Source: Paracoccaceae bacterium
GTDB taxonomy: Bacteria; Pseudomonadota; Alphaproteobacteria; Rhodobacterales; Rhodobacteraceae
Assembly: GCA_902525995.1 (NCBI GenBank)
Contig: CABZJG010000001.1
Span: 1-36,239, forward strand
Length of the DNA: 36,239 nucleotides
Reading direction: 5' to 3'
The translations under genes were made by a program, and so were the position numbers. Positions 23,513-31,959 of this stretch are shown here, in pieces (position 1 is the stretch's first letter; every line of letters begins with the position of its first letter). Below the pieces are notes generated by a model, which did no database searches, was not told where the DNA came from, and saw only the letters and a program-made list of their open reading frames with translations.

Positions 23513-24730
23513 ATGGCACAACCCACCTTTGGCCTGACTATCAAGCAGGCCGACAACGAACCGCGCTCCGCAGTGGCGGCGGACCTTTCCACGATTGGTC
23601 TGGTCGTCACGGCCCCGGGCGCAGACGTGAACGTTTACCCCCTGAATACGCCGGTTATGATTAACTCGGCGGACGATACGGCAGTCGACGCCCTCGGCAA
23701 TACCGGCACGATCAAGGATCAAATTGGCCTGATTAACGCCCAGCTTTCGGGTTTTGCAGCATCGGCCCGGATCATCATCGTCCGCGTCTCCGAGGGAGCC
23801 GACGACGACGCCACAATGGTCAACCTGATCGAAGGCATAGAGGCCCTTGAGGACGCAGAAAGCATCCTCGGCGTTGCCCCTCGCCTGATCGCGGTTCCGG
23901 GTTACACGCACCAACAGGACACGCCCGCAACGGCGAACCCGGTTGTGGCGGCCCTCCCCGGCACGCTTGAAAAGTTGGTCGGAATGGCGGTTATCACTGG
24001 CCCGCACGACAGCTTACAAGGCTACACCGACTGGCGTGAGACATTTTCGAGTGAGCGCCTGATCCCGGTCGAGACTTGGGTAAAGGTTGGCGTTGACGCG
24101 ACCGTCACAGACAGCGCCTGCGCGGTTCTGGGTATGATTGTCGCGCGCGACAGCAACAACAACGGCGTTCCATCCAAGTCGGCGGCCAACCGTCCGATGC
24201 AGGGTATCGTCGATGTAAACCGTCCGATCCCGTTCTCTACGGTCGATGGCAACACCGAGGGGCAGCAAATCCTTGCGCTTAACGGCGGGATCATCGTTCG
24301 CGGCGAGGCCGGTTCGGTCACGTCTCTGGGCACCGGAGGCTTTACCTTTGTGGGCACCGATACGGCGGCCGAGGACGACCTCTGGCGTTTCTACAACGTC
24401 AAGCGGATGCGCGATTACATCCACCTGCTGTTCTTGCGCACGCTTCGCATCTACCTCGGCCGGTTCAATCTGAACCAGCAGACTATCGAGGCGGTTTTGC
24501 AAACGATGACTTTGGCGCTGCGCGACCTTGAAGCGGATGGCGACATCCTCGGGTTTAAGATCGGGTTCGAGGCGGCAAAGAACGGCATCGGCAATCTGCG
24601 GCAAGGCAATTTCTCGCTTTACTTCAAGGCCGAGGAACCGCCTGTCCTGCGCCGGTTGGACATCGAGTCCTACCGCTACGCACCTGCGCTTGACGCGATG
24701 CTGGAAAACCTTCTGGCGTCCGCAGCTTAA
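23513..24730 (+). CDS. Contractile tail sheath protein (P2 FI-like)
   Basis: The 405-aa protein matches P2-type sheath proteins: N-terminal A-D-L-S-T-I-G-L-V-V-T-A-P-G-A-D near 23-38, central APRLIAVPGY near 118-127, N-R-P-M-Q-G-I-V-D-V-N-R-P-I near 223-236, and the conserved C-terminal L-W-R-F-Y-N-V-K-R-M-R-D-Y-I region near 292-305 that intertwines in the sheath. Contraction of the sheath drives the tube and spike through the envelope. The start at 23513 has CGGAG eight bases upstream and replaces a TTG start at 23495. It shows the phage is a myovirus. Confidence 0.95.
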   Translation: MAQPTFGLTIKQADNEPRSAVAADLSTIGLVVTAPGADVNVYPLNTPVMINSADDTAVDALGNTGTIKDQIGLINAQLSGFAASARIIIVRVSEGADDDATMVNLIEGIEALEDAESILGVAPRLIAVPGYTHQQDTPATANPVVAALPGTLEKLVGMAVITGPHDSLQGYTDWRETFSSERLIPVETWVKVGVDATVTDSACAVLGMIVARDSNNNGVPSKSAANRPMQGIVDVNRPIPFSTVDGNTEGQQILALNGGIIVRGEAGSVTSLGTGGFTFVGTDTAAEDDLWRFYNVKRMRDYIHLLFLRTLRIYLGRFNLNQQTIEAVLQTMTLALRDLEADGDILGFKIGFEAAKNGIGNLRQGNFSLYFKAEEPPVLRRLDIESYRYAPALDAMLENLLASAA

Positions 24731-24786
24731 TCGGCTTCACGGGCGGGCCCCTTAGGGTCGCCCCCTCATTCTCAAGGAGAGAACCT

Positions 24787-25314
24787 ATGTCCACAATGTA
24801 TGTGACAGAAGCCGTAAACCTGTTTTGCGGCAACGACGACTCCACAGCGTCGAAGCATCTGACGATTGCCGAACTCAAATTGCCAGACATGACCGAGATG
24901 TTCGCGGATCACTCCCCGGGCGGCGGCCGTGTCGGGATCGAGATCGGTGTCGGCATCGAAAAGCTGGGCGCTACGTTCAAGCTGAACGGGGACGACCCGC
25001 AACTCTTGACCCAGTTCGGCTTGGGCACGCGCGTATCCAATAACTACACGGGCTATGGCTCGATCTTGGACAAGCGCACCGGCCGTTCGATCCAACTCAA
25101 GACGGTGATGGAAGGCCGCCTCGGCAAGATTGCGCCTGATGCTTTCCAGCGCGGCGAGTTGAAAGGACACGAGTATGCGATCAACAGCATCATGCACTAC
25201 GAACTGTTTTTCGATGGGAAAGAGAAATTCTATTTCGACTTTTTCACAAATGCGTGGCGCGTCGATGGTGTCGACCAAAACGCCGACCTGAACCGGAACA
25301 TCGGCCTCGGCTAA
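24787..25314 (+). CDS. Tail tube protein (P2 FII-like)
   Basis: The 175-aa protein has the pattern of P2 FII-type tube proteins: M-Y-V-T-E-A-V-N-L-F-C-G near the start, KHLTIAELKLPDMTEMFADH near 23-42, a central G-L-G-T-R-V-S-N-N-Y-T-G-Y-G region, and K-G-H-E-Y-A-I-N-S-I-M-H-Y near 126-138. Hexamers stack to form the tube inside the sheath. AAGGAGAG lies just before the ATG. The gene follows the sheath gene after a 56-base gap and is closed by a terminator hairpin. Confidence 0.92.
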   Translation: MSTMYVTEAVNLFCGNDDSTASKHLTIAELKLPDMTEMFADHSPGGGRVGIEIGVGIEKLGATFKLNGDDPQLLTQFGLGTRVSNNYTGYGSILDKRTGRSIQLKTVMEGRLGKIAPDAFQRGELKGHEYAINSIMHYELFFDGKEKFYFDFFTNAWRVDGVDQNADLNRNIGLG

Positions 25315-25338
25315 AGCAAAGCCAGGTCTAAAATCAGA

Positions 25339-25368
25339 AGCCCCGGACGTTAATCGCCCGGGGCTTTT
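25339..25368 (+). terminator. Intrinsic terminator after the tail tube gene
   Basis: AGCCCCGG (25339-25346) pairs with CCGGGGCT (25358-25365) over an 11-base loop and is followed by a short T-run. It may reduce, not stop, transcription into the chaperone and tape-measure genes, so that sheath and tube are made in larger amounts. Confidence 0.75.
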
Positions 25369-25403
25369 CCTTTGTCTCTGCCAACCTAGAAGGAGCCCCA
25401 GTT

Positions 25404-25772
25404 ATGAAATGGGAAACCAAAACTCACACACTGCTTTGCCCGATTGATTTTGAAACCGGAGAGGGCGACGACGCCACCACGGTCAAGATCGAAAAGGTCA
25501 AGCTGTCCACGCCAAAGGGCAAAGAGATGCGTCGAATTACTCGTTTGGTAGCTAAAGCTGAAGTCGATCCTCTTGAGTATTCTGAAATGGATATGATGAT
25601 TGATGCGATGCAGATCATGTCCGATGCCCCTGAGGGAGCCTTTGATGAAATGCATGCTTCCGACATTGTTTTGATGGCTAACCTTGCTGGCCCTTTTTTG
25701 GAGACAGTAATGGGCGGGGGCGCATTATCGGAGAAATTGCCCAGTGGTACTGCGACAACGAAAACCAGCTAA
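25404..25772 (+). CDS. Tail assembly chaperone E (P2 gpE-like)
   Basis: This 122-aa protein lies between tube and tape measure, the place of P2 gpE. Its core T-P-K-G-K-E-M-R-R-I and A-E-V-D-P-L-E-Y-S-E-M-D-M-M-I-D region matches tail-assembly chaperones that bind the tape measure before the tube forms. AAGGAG is present upstream. The heptamer T TTT TTG at 25694-25700 lies in codons Phe-Leu near the 3' end; a -1 slip there extends the protein into the E' frame (see next entry). Confidence 0.85.
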   Translation: MKWETKTHTLLCPIDFETGEGDDATTVKIEKVKLSTPKGKEMRRITRLVAKAEVDPLEYSEMDMMIDAMQIMSDAPEGAFDEMHASDIVLMANLAGPFLETVMGGGALSEKLPSGTATTKTS

Positions 25773-25894
25773 AAGCGGACCTTTGCCACTTCTTTGGCGT
25801 CCCGTGGGACGAGGTGCCCGAACTGGACATCTTAAAACTGCTCGAAATGAGCAAGCAGGCCGCGCGTCTTGCGGCAATCTACCGGGGGCGTTGA
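25404..25894 (+). CDS. Chaperone E+E' made by -1 frameshift at T TTT TTG
   Basis: At 25694-25700 the zero-frame codons TTT TTG preceded by T form the same slippery heptamer known for phage P2 gene E. After a -1 slip the frame runs G-D-S-N-G-R-G-R-I-I-G-E-I-A-Q-W-Y, then LKADLCHFFGVPWDEV, ending at TGA 25892-25894, just before the tape-measure ATG at 25896. The total is about 163 residues. The downstream frame has a natural protein composition and no ribosome binding site or start of its own, as in P2. The fusion acts as the second chaperone form. Confidence 0.85.
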
Positions 25895-25895
25895 A

Positions 25896-28868
25896 ATGGG
25901 CACTCTTACAAGTTCTCTGATCGTCCGGCTGGTTGACCAAGTAAGCCGTCCCGCTCGTAGCGTGGCGGCTTCCATTCGAGGAATCAATCACGCGGGCGAA
26001 AACGCTAACCGAGTTCCATTTGGAGAACGCCTAACTCAGGGCATAAACCGCAATAACGCAGCTATAAGAAATGCTCGTGGTGGTCTCGTTGATGCGGCTG
26101 CGGGCTTTTACGCTTTGAGAGCCTCAATAGCGGCTCCTGTTCAATCGGCTATGGCGTTTGAAAGCGTGATGGCAGATGTCAAAAAGGTTGTTAATGATTT
26201 TGCTGATGACGCAAGTGGTGGACCAGAAGCTTTTGCGTCTTTCCAAAAGGGACTAAAAGAGCTTTCCACCCAAGTCCCGCTTTCTGTTCGGGAATTGGGT
26301 GAAATAGCGGCCGCGGCTGGTGAGGCTGGATTTGCAAGTGATCAGCTTCTCAACATGACGGAAACGGCCGCTAAAATTGCGGTCGCTTTCGGGTCGTCAG
26401 CGGCAGAGACCGGCAAAATGCTCGCCGTTATGCAAAAGTCTTACGGAATGTCGTTTGACGAGGCTGTACTGCTCTCTGACGCGATGAACCATTTGTCCAA
26501 CAACATGGCGTCTAACGCTCCTGATTTGATGAACTTCTGGACACGCATTGCCGCAGACGCAAAGCAGGCTGGGTTTTCGCAGGAGCAGGCCGTAGCAATG
26601 GGCTCTGCAATGATTGCGTCTGGGCATGGTGCAGATGTAGCAGCCACATCATTTCGGAATATGGCTAAAGCTCTTGGCCGAGGCGAAAGCGCAACAAAAC
26701 GCCAGCGAAACGCCTACGCTAAGTTGGGCTTTGACGCCAAAACTATTTCGGAAGAAATGCAAACAGACGCTGTAGGAACCACGCGCAAAGTTCTTGCAGC
26801 TACAGCGGAACTGCCCGCAGCAATGAGGAAGTCCGTTTCTAGCGATCTATTTGGAGACGAAGCAAGAGCACTTGGCTCTATCGCAACAAATCTAGACTTT
26901 TTCGACAAGGCGATGGCTTCAATTGCGGATCAAACTGATTACGCAGGCTCTGCTTTCAAAGAGTTTGAGACCCGGGCTGCCACCTTCGGGAACGCCGCCC
27001 AAATCTTCAAGAACCGGATCGAAACCTTAAAGATCGCTATTGGTGCGGCTTTAATCCCCGTGATCAACGATTTGATTGAGCGGATTACACCGGTGATTGC
27101 CAAAATCACAGATTTTGCCAACGCACATCCCGAACTTGTGTCGAACATTATGGCCGCTGTCGCGGCCGTGGTAGCATTCAAGGTTGCAACTGCTGGCCTC
27201 ACATTTGTCGGACTACTTGGTAAAGGCGGCGCTCTTTCAGCGCTGTCTGTAGGATTCAAGGGCATCGGTTTAGCGGCCCGCGGCGTGGGCGCACCATTTA
27301 AATTCGCCAAAGGTGCTTTGGCAAGTTTTGCGACAAAGATCATCGGCACAACCCAGATCGTGATGCTTAGAAACAGGATGATGGTTTCAGCCTTCAAATC
27401 TGGATCAATCGGCATTGGTGGCGCCTTGAAAAGAATGGCCGCGACATCGACCAGAGCTTTGCTGTCACTGCTAAATCCTATTGGAATGGTGAGGTTGGCG
27501 TTTACCGCTTTGAAGGTCGCGATGATTTCTACGGGAATCGGAGCGCTGGTAGTTGGTCTCGCAGTGGCGGGCACTTGGGTTTACAACAATTGGTCTGGCA
27601 TAAAGGCCATGTTTACCGGGATCGGGTACGGGATAAAGCTGGCATTTAAGCCAGCAGCGCCTCTGATCGACAAGATTTCTAGTGCTTTTAGTACCTTGTC
27701 TGATTGGTTTTCCAGTTTAACCGGAACCATCGATATGACCGAAGAGCAATGGCTCGCTCTAGGTATAAGTATCGGAGAAAGCATAGGTAACGCGATCAAT
27801 TCAATGACGGAGAAATTCAACTCTTTCGTCGATTGGATCACAGGTATTCCCAGAAGAATTATGGATGCAATAGGTTCGATTGACCTATCGTCTGTAATTA
27901 AGTGGCCGGAGCCGCCTGATTGGTGGAAAAGTCTGTTCGGGGGAGACGAGCCTGAACCAAATGTGGTGCCTGAACTTACTGCGATGCAGTACGACGGATT
28001 CGGTGATCTGTCGCGCGAGCATAAAGTCGCTGCGGGGTCTCTCGAAAATGCAGGCTACAGCGGAGGATTGCCGACGCCGGACCGTTTGGAGGGCCTGCTC
28101 TCAAATGCAGAAGCACTTCGGGAGAAAATTTCGGGTATTCAATCTGAACTATCCGCTATGGTTCAATCGCCTATGCAGGCCGATATAGCGGCCAGAATGG
28201 AAACACAGCTCAACGCACTTCAAGCAGAGTTGGATGCGACCGAGAGTGAGTTGGCTTTGGCAGAACAGGAGGCCGTCGATCTCACAACGGCGCTGGCAAC
28301 CTTGTCTGAGACAGAGGCCACGCCCGAGATCAGCACCGAGTCTATCGACGAAGCTTTGCAAAAGGTTCGCCGCTTGGCGGCTGAACTGGGCGGCCTTCGG
28401 GGCGGGATCACCAACGTCGACGGCCCTGTCGGAATCGACGGTACCCGCGCAGGCGGGGGCGATGTCCGCGCGGGCGGGACTTATCTCGTGGGCGAGGAAG
28501 GCCCTGAACTGGTCACTTTCGGTCAGCGCGGGTTTGTCCATACTGCTCGCCAGACGATGCGGGCCATGCGGGGCGCTGTCTCGCGGTTCGGGTCTGGCAG
28601 TGAGGACGAATTATCAGGCGCGATCCCCGATCTTGGGGTTCTAGTTCAGCAGGGAGCGCAAGCCGTGGCGCCAACCGCGCAGAGCGCCTTTGCCGGGAAA
28701 GGATCGTCCTCTGAGGGAGTGACGCTCAAAATCGACGGGCCCCTAACTGGACCAATCACGATTGCGAGCAACCAAAACCCCCTCGATGTCGTCGAGGAAA
28801 TCGGAGAGGCCCTTGAATTGAAACTGTCTCGCATGTTGCGGGGCCTTCATTCGGATGGGATGGCATAA
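25896..28868 (+). CDS. Tail tape measure protein
   Basis: The 990-aa protein sets tail length and helps DNA entry. It has an N-terminal helical region, a PhageMin_Tail-like core (about 80-330: SAMAFESVMADVKKVV, then A-A-A-A-G-E-A-G-F and M-A-V-M-Q-K-S-Y-G-M-S), hydrophobic stretches near 415-445 and 545-560 that could cross the membrane, a Gly/Trp-rich part (about 570-680), and a coiled-coil region (about 720-800). Near the C-terminus A-G-G-x-V-R-A-G-x-x-Y-L-V-G-E-E-G-P-E-L occurs. The start at 25896 (MGTLTSSLIVRLVD) is the natural one, directly after the E' stop. Its stop overlaps the gpU start by one base. Confidence 0.95.
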   Translation: MGTLTSSLIVRLVDQVSRPARSVAASIRGINHAGENANRVPFGERLTQGINRNNAAIRNARGGLVDAAAGFYALRASIAAPVQSAMAFESVMADVKKVVNDFADDASGGPEAFASFQKGLKELSTQVPLSVRELGEIAAAAGEAGFASDQLLNMTETAAKIAVAFGSSAAETGKMLAVMQKSYGMSFDEAVLLSDAMNHLSNNMASNAPDLMNFWTRIAADAKQAGFSQEQAVAMGSAMIASGHGADVAATSFRNMAKALGRGESATKRQRNAYAKLGFDAKTISEEMQTDAVGTTRKVLAATAELPAAMRKSVSSDLFGDEARALGSIATNLDFFDKAMASIADQTDYAGSAFKEFETRAATFGNAAQIFKNRIETLKIAIGAALIPVINDLIERITPVIAKITDFANAHPELVSNIMAAVAAVVAFKVATAGLTFVGLLGKGGALSALSVGFKGIGLAARGVGAPFKFAKGALASFATKIIGTTQIVMLRNRMMVSAFKSGSIGIGGALKRMAATSTRALLSLLNPIGMVRLAFTALKVAMISTGIGALVVGLAVAGTWVYNNWSGIKAMFTGIGYGIKLAFKPAAPLIDKISSAFSTLSDWFSSLTGTIDMTEEQWLALGISIGESIGNAINSMTEKFNSFVDWITGIPRRIMDAIGSIDLSSVIKWPEPPDWWKSLFGGDEPEPNVVPELTAMQYDGFGDLSREHKVAAGSLENAGYSGGLPTPDRLEGLLSNAEALREKISGIQSELSAMVQSPMQADIAARMETQLNALQAELDATESELALAEQEAVDLTTALATLSETEATPEISTESIDEALQKVRRLAAELGGLRGGITNVDGPVGIDGTRAGGGDVRAGGTYLVGEEGPELVTFGQRGFVHTARQTMRAMRGAVSRFGSGSEDELSGAIPDLGVLVQQGAQAVAPTAQSAFAGKGSSSEGVTLKIDGPLTGPITIASNQNPLDVVEEIGEALELKLSRMLRGLHSDGMA

Positions 28869-29290
28869 TGCTTTATCAGCTAGGCGTTCTTTCGATTAAG
28901 GTTCAGCCGTTCAACGTGAACAAGGTCCAATCCGATGCGTTCACGGACTACGTGGCAAAGCCCGTTCTCGGGGTGGAGCCGCCTATGGAGTATGTCGGCG
29001 AGGGAGCCCACACTTGGCGTCTCTCCGGCGATCTCTTTCCCAAGGTAATCGGGGGCCTTTCGGAATTGTCCTTGCTCCACGCAATGCGCGAAAGCGGGCG
29101 ACCCCAGTTTCTCTTGCGAGGCGATGGCACCCCTCTTGGGTGGGTCGTCATCGAAAAGGTTGGGGCTCGCGAGGCGCATCTGGGCGGCGATGGGGTCGGC
29201 CAGAAAATCACCGTAGACATCGAATTGAGGCGGGCCGGTCGGCCGAACCGGCTGTCTCTGTTCTCGATCCTGCTGGGGATTTTCACATGA
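28868..29290 (+). CDS. Tail protein U (P2 gpU-like)
   Basis: The 140-aa protein belongs to the P2 gpU family of tail proteins, thought to act at tail assembly or completion. It has M-L-Y-Q-L-G-V-L-S-I-K-V at the N-terminus, WRLSGDLFPKVIGGLSEL near 50-67, G-R-P-Q-F-L-L-R-G-D-G near 76-86 and G-W-V-V-I-E-K-V near 90-97. It starts in a TAATG overlap with the tape measure and ends in an ATGA overlap with gpX, so this set (T-U-X-D) is translated together. Confidence 0.9.
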   Translation: MLYQLGVLSIKVQPFNVNKVQSDAFTDYVAKPVLGVEPPMEYVGEGAHTWRLSGDLFPKVIGGLSELSLLHAMRESGRPQFLLRGDGTPLGWVVIEKVGAREAHLGGDGVGQKITVDIELRRAGRPNRLSLFSILLGIFT

Positions 29291-29517
29291 CCGAAACTAT
29301 CGAGAAAATCGAAGTCACGGGCGCGGGGCTTACCGCCTCGCGCCTGATTTGGAACCGCTTTCGAGCGGCGTCCCCGGAGACGCTTGGTCGCCTCTATGAT
29401 TTGAACCCGAGGCTGGCGGGGTTCGGAACACATATTCCGGTCGGAACCGTTGTTTTGATGCCGATCCCCGACACCTCTGACGACAAGATCGTGGAGCAAA
29501 TCACGCTTTGGAGTTGA
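29287..29517 (+). CDS. Tail protein X (P2 gpX-like)
   Basis: The 76-aa protein matches P2 gpX with a LysM-like pattern: T-A-S-R-L-I-W-N-R-F, then S-P-E-T-L-G-R-L-Y-D-L-N-P, and V-G-T-V-V-L-M-P-I-P-D. It lies between gpU and gpD as in P2 and forms part of the baseplate hub region. The start overlaps the gpU stop by four bases; the frame continuing upstream is inside gpU and is not used. Confidence 0.88.
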   Translation: MTETIEKIEVTGAGLTASRLIWNRFRAASPETLGRLYDLNPRLAGFGTHIPVGTVVLMPIPDTSDDKIVEQITLWS

Positions 29518-29520
29518 CCG

Positions 29521-30525
29521 ATGAAAAATCAGGGTGTCTGCGTTGTTTTCGTCGAAGGTATCAGCATTATGCTGGCCCTTCGTTCAGTTTTACAATCTGT
29601 ATCTGTATCCGATAGAGCGGGAACGACATCGGACAGCGCCATCATCATTTTAGACGACGCAGGCGGGCGCATTGTTTTCCCTCGGCACAACGCAAAAATA
29701 ACTATTTATATGGGATTTCGAGCGACTGGAGTTTCCCTCGTGTTCTCGGGAACCGTTGACGAGGTTAAGAGCAGCGGTGGCCGAGGTGGAACGAACATCG
29801 AAATCTCGGCAAAAGGGCTGGACACTAGCGGCAAAATCAAAGAGCCGCAGCAACGCCATTTCGACGATATGACGGTCGAGGACATACTCAAGGCTGCCGG
29901 AGAAAGCGCAGGGATCACCGACATTCGGGTCGATGCCGATCTAGCCTCAATCGTTCGAGACTACGAACACATGGACGACGAAAGTTTCGTCGCCTTCGGC
30001 GAGCGTCTTGCCAAGGAAATCGGCGGAACTTTCAAGGTCCGCAACAACGCGGCCGTTATGGCCAAAAAGAACAGCGGGCGCACGCCTAGCGGCGTGCCGC
30101 TCCCCCCTGTTTTCGCCGTTCGTGGCGAGAACCTGCATACTTGGGATGTCGCGCCCTACATCGGCCGCGGCCGCTACAAGCAGATCAGGGTCCGGTTCTA
30201 TGACCGAAAGGCCGCCAAGCACGACGAAATTGTTGTTGACACTGGCCTTGAGGGAAGCACAGCGATTGACGTGGGCCGTTTTGAGGCTCGCGATAAGAAA
30301 ACGGCCGAAGAGAAAGCAAACAGCCTCAAGGCGGAAAGTGAACGCGGGTCTGGGGTTGGGTCACTTTCTATCGAGGGCAACGTCGGTGCTCAGCCCGAGG
30401 CCACCTGCCTAATCGCAGGCGCACGCCTCGGCATTGATGGCGCCTATGTTATCGACGGAGTGGATCACTCGTATTCCCGCGGCTCAGGCTTCGTTACAAA
30501 ACTGGCTTTGGCCTATCCCGCTTAG
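29521..30525 (+). CDS. Tail hub protein / late control D (P2 gpD-like)
   Basis: The 334-aa protein fits the P2 gpD family, homologous to the T4 gp27 / VgrG hub domain that holds the spike. It shows the pattern D-D-M-T-V-E-D-I-L-K-A-A near 118-129, D-D-E-S-F-V-A-F-G-E-R-L-A near 151-163, and a C-terminal G-A-R-L-G-I-D-G-A-Y-V-I-D-G-V-D-H-S-Y-S-R-G-S-G-F. The ATG follows the gpX stop after three bases. It completes the P2-type tail module. Earlier 'late control' naming reflects genetics in P2, not a proven regulatory function here. Confidence 0.92.
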   Translation: MKNQGVCVVFVEGISIMLALRSVLQSVSVSDRAGTTSDSAIIILDDAGGRIVFPRHNAKITIYMGFRATGVSLVFSGTVDEVKSSGGRGGTNIEISAKGLDTSGKIKEPQQRHFDDMTVEDILKAAGESAGITDIRVDADLASIVRDYEHMDDESFVAFGERLAKEIGGTFKVRNNAAVMAKKNSGRTPSGVPLPPVFAVRGENLHTWDVAPYIGRGRYKQIRVRFYDRKAAKHDEIVVDTGLEGSTAIDVGRFEARDKKTAEEKANSLKAESERGSGVGSLSIEGNVGAQPEATCLIAGARLGIDGAYVIDGVDHSYSRGSGFVTKLALAYPA

Positions 30526-30535
30526 GAGGAAGAAA

Positions 30536-30814
30536 ATGGCAAGAAATGAAACAGTTATCTTGGTTCCCAATCAATGGACCGAGATTACAAATTCGGATGT
30601 GACAAAGATCACCTTCGTAAACCAGAGTAATTTCAAAATTTTGGTCACTGCAACGGATGGACCAATTCCGAACAAAAATTCGGGGATGATTTTTGCGTCA
30701 AACGAAGGTGTTGCTTCGGTCGAGTTAGCTATTCTTTTCCCAGGCGCTAACAATCCCAAAAGGGTGTGGTGTTTGGGCGAAAGCACACAAGAGGTCTTTG
30801 TTTCTCATGCCTAA
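30536..30814 (+). CDS. Small beta-rich virion-associated protein, unknown
   Basis: The 92-aa protein reads as a small beta-sandwich: V-I-L-V-P-N-Q-W-T-E-I-T-N, later K-I-T-F-V-N-Q-S-N-F-K-I-L-V and K-R-V-W-C-L-G-E-S-T-Q-E-V-F-V-S-H-A. Small proteins of this style occur in phages of this group near structural genes and could decorate tail or head. TTAGGAGGA lies just before the ATG. GC content falls here compared with the tail genes. It overlaps the next gene by eight bases. I do not know the exact role. Confidence 0.65.
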   Translation: MARNETVILVPNQWTEITNSDVTKITFVNQSNFKILVTATDGPIPNKNSGMIFASNEGVASVELAILFPGANNPKRVWCLGESTQEVFVSHA

Positions 30815-31298
30815 CTTCAAAATGACTGGTCCTACGTATTCTTCGGAAAACCAAAATGGTGAAAGTGCCAAGCCAAGCGTTTCCGTGATCAACAATTCAC
30901 CGCGCATCACCATCAATGCCAATGATCCTGTTGTGATCTTGACTGCCGATATTGAATTGCAAGAGGCATCCAAGCTTCTTATCTCGGGCGTGATCAATGG
31001 CACATTTTACTATGTGTGCGGGATCGCGGCCTATGTCGATGGCACGCCCATTAACTTGGGCACTGGTGCCAACAAATGTCATGCTGATTGTTTTCAAGTG
31101 ATGTACGGAAATGGCAACAATGGGTGGATGTCACCCTGTGCTTATGAAACCGTTTCCCCTGTCCTTGATACTGGCAACCACAAGGTTGAGATCGGTGTGA
31201 TCGGGCAATGGGCGGGCACCAAAAGCACCATGTATATCAACAACCCTAGCAACTATAACATGGCAAGCAGCTCAAGTCTTATCGTGAGGGCACTCTAA
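30807..31298 (+). CDS. Putative fibre or receptor-binding beta protein, unknown
   Basis: The 163-aa protein has no family I can name. It is rich in Asn, Ser, Gly and Tyr and in predicted beta strands, for example R-I-T-I-N-A-N-D-P-V-V-I-L-T and N-H-K-V-E-I-G-V-I-G-Q-W. This composition is common in phage fibre tips and sugar-binding domains. It has no signal peptide. It overlaps the previous gene by eight bases and the next by one (TAATG), so the three are an operon added after the P2-type tail module. A role in host range is an inference. Confidence 0.6.
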   Translation: MPNFKMTGPTYSSENQNGESAKPSVSVINNSPRITINANDPVVILTADIELQEASKLLISGVINGTFYYVCGIAAYVDGTPINLGTGANKCHADCFQVMYGNGNNGWMSPCAYETVSPVLDTGNHKVEIGVIGQWAGTKSTMYINNPSNYNMASSSSLIVRAL

Positions 31299-31549
31299 TG
31301 GATCAAATTGAACGTGATATGCTTTTGTCAGAGGGCAAAATCGTTGGGGATTTCTGGTTTAACGAAAAGACATTCCATAGCTTCATGACTTTGGTGACAT
31401 TCGCTCAGGTTAATCAGGTTCCTCATGTGAATTGGCCAAACAAGATGCGCCAATGGGTGCAAATCCCTACACCACAAGCGGTGCAAATGTGCGTGCAAAT
31501 CGTCGCTGAATTGCAATCAATTTACCAAGCCGCTCAAAAGGAAATTTAA
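31298..31549 (+). CDS. Small unknown protein of the post-tail operon
   Basis: The 83-aa product is rich in Gln, Val and Phe and likely helical with two central strands. It starts M-D-Q-I-E-R-D-M-L-L-S-E-G and includes FAQVNQVPHVNWPNKMRQW. It overlaps the previous gene by one base. It might act with the beta-rich protein before it, for example as a fibre chaperone. No known domain. Confidence 0.6.
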   Translation: MDQIERDMLLSEGKIVGDFWFNEKTFHSFMTLVTFAQVNQVPHVNWPNKMRQWVQIPTPQAVQMCVQIVAELQSIYQAAQKEI

Positions 31550-31551
31550 TA

Positions 31552-31959
31552 ATGATCAGCAGAGTTGTTGATGCCGGGGTGCAGGCAGTGTCTTGGCAGG
31601 CCCCGGTTTTGTTTGTTCAGGCGGCAACGACCGCCGTAGCCGCCGCAGCGCCCGATGTTCCGGGCGTGGCAATGCTGGCCGAGGTCCGCGACGAGCTTGC
31701 TATCCTTGCCTTCAGCGGTGTGGCCGGGGCCTTCACTAAGGCCGTGATGTTCCCGCAGTCAGGATGGCGCAAGCGGGCCATGTATGGGCTGTCGAGCGCA
31801 ATCTCCGCCGTGTTCCTTGGCGGGGTGGTCGGTGCAATCGCTGTCAAGCTGGGCGCACCTGAGGTCTACGCCTTCCTCGCAGCCGGTTTTCTGACCGGGT
31901 TCGCAGGCAAGGAAGGCATCGCTGCAATGCAGGAGAAAGTCATGGGGAAGTCGCAATGA
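31552..31959 (+). CDS. Holin-like membrane protein
   Basis: The 135-aa protein has hydrophobic segments at about 45-66 (LAILAFSGVAGAFTKAVMF), 78-98 (LSSAISAVFLGGVVGAIAV) and 103-120 (VYAFLAAGFLTGFAGKEG), and a short polar C-terminus. Size, helices and position before the endolysin fit a holin that opens the inner membrane at lysis. AAGGAAA precedes the ATG. Its stop overlaps the next membrane-protein gene. Confidence 0.7.
   Translation: MISRVVDAGVQAVSWQAPVLFVQAATTAVAAAAPDVPGVAMLAEVRDELAILAFSGVAGAFTKAVMFPQSGWRKRAMYGLSSAISAVFLGGVVGAIAVKLGAPEVYAFLAAGFLTGFAGKEGIAAMQEKVMGKSQ

Noticed and set aside
25716..25721. G-run as the chaperone frameshift site
   Set aside because: GGGGGC could slip, but the upstream T TTT TTG is the canonical heptamer known from P2, in the right frame.
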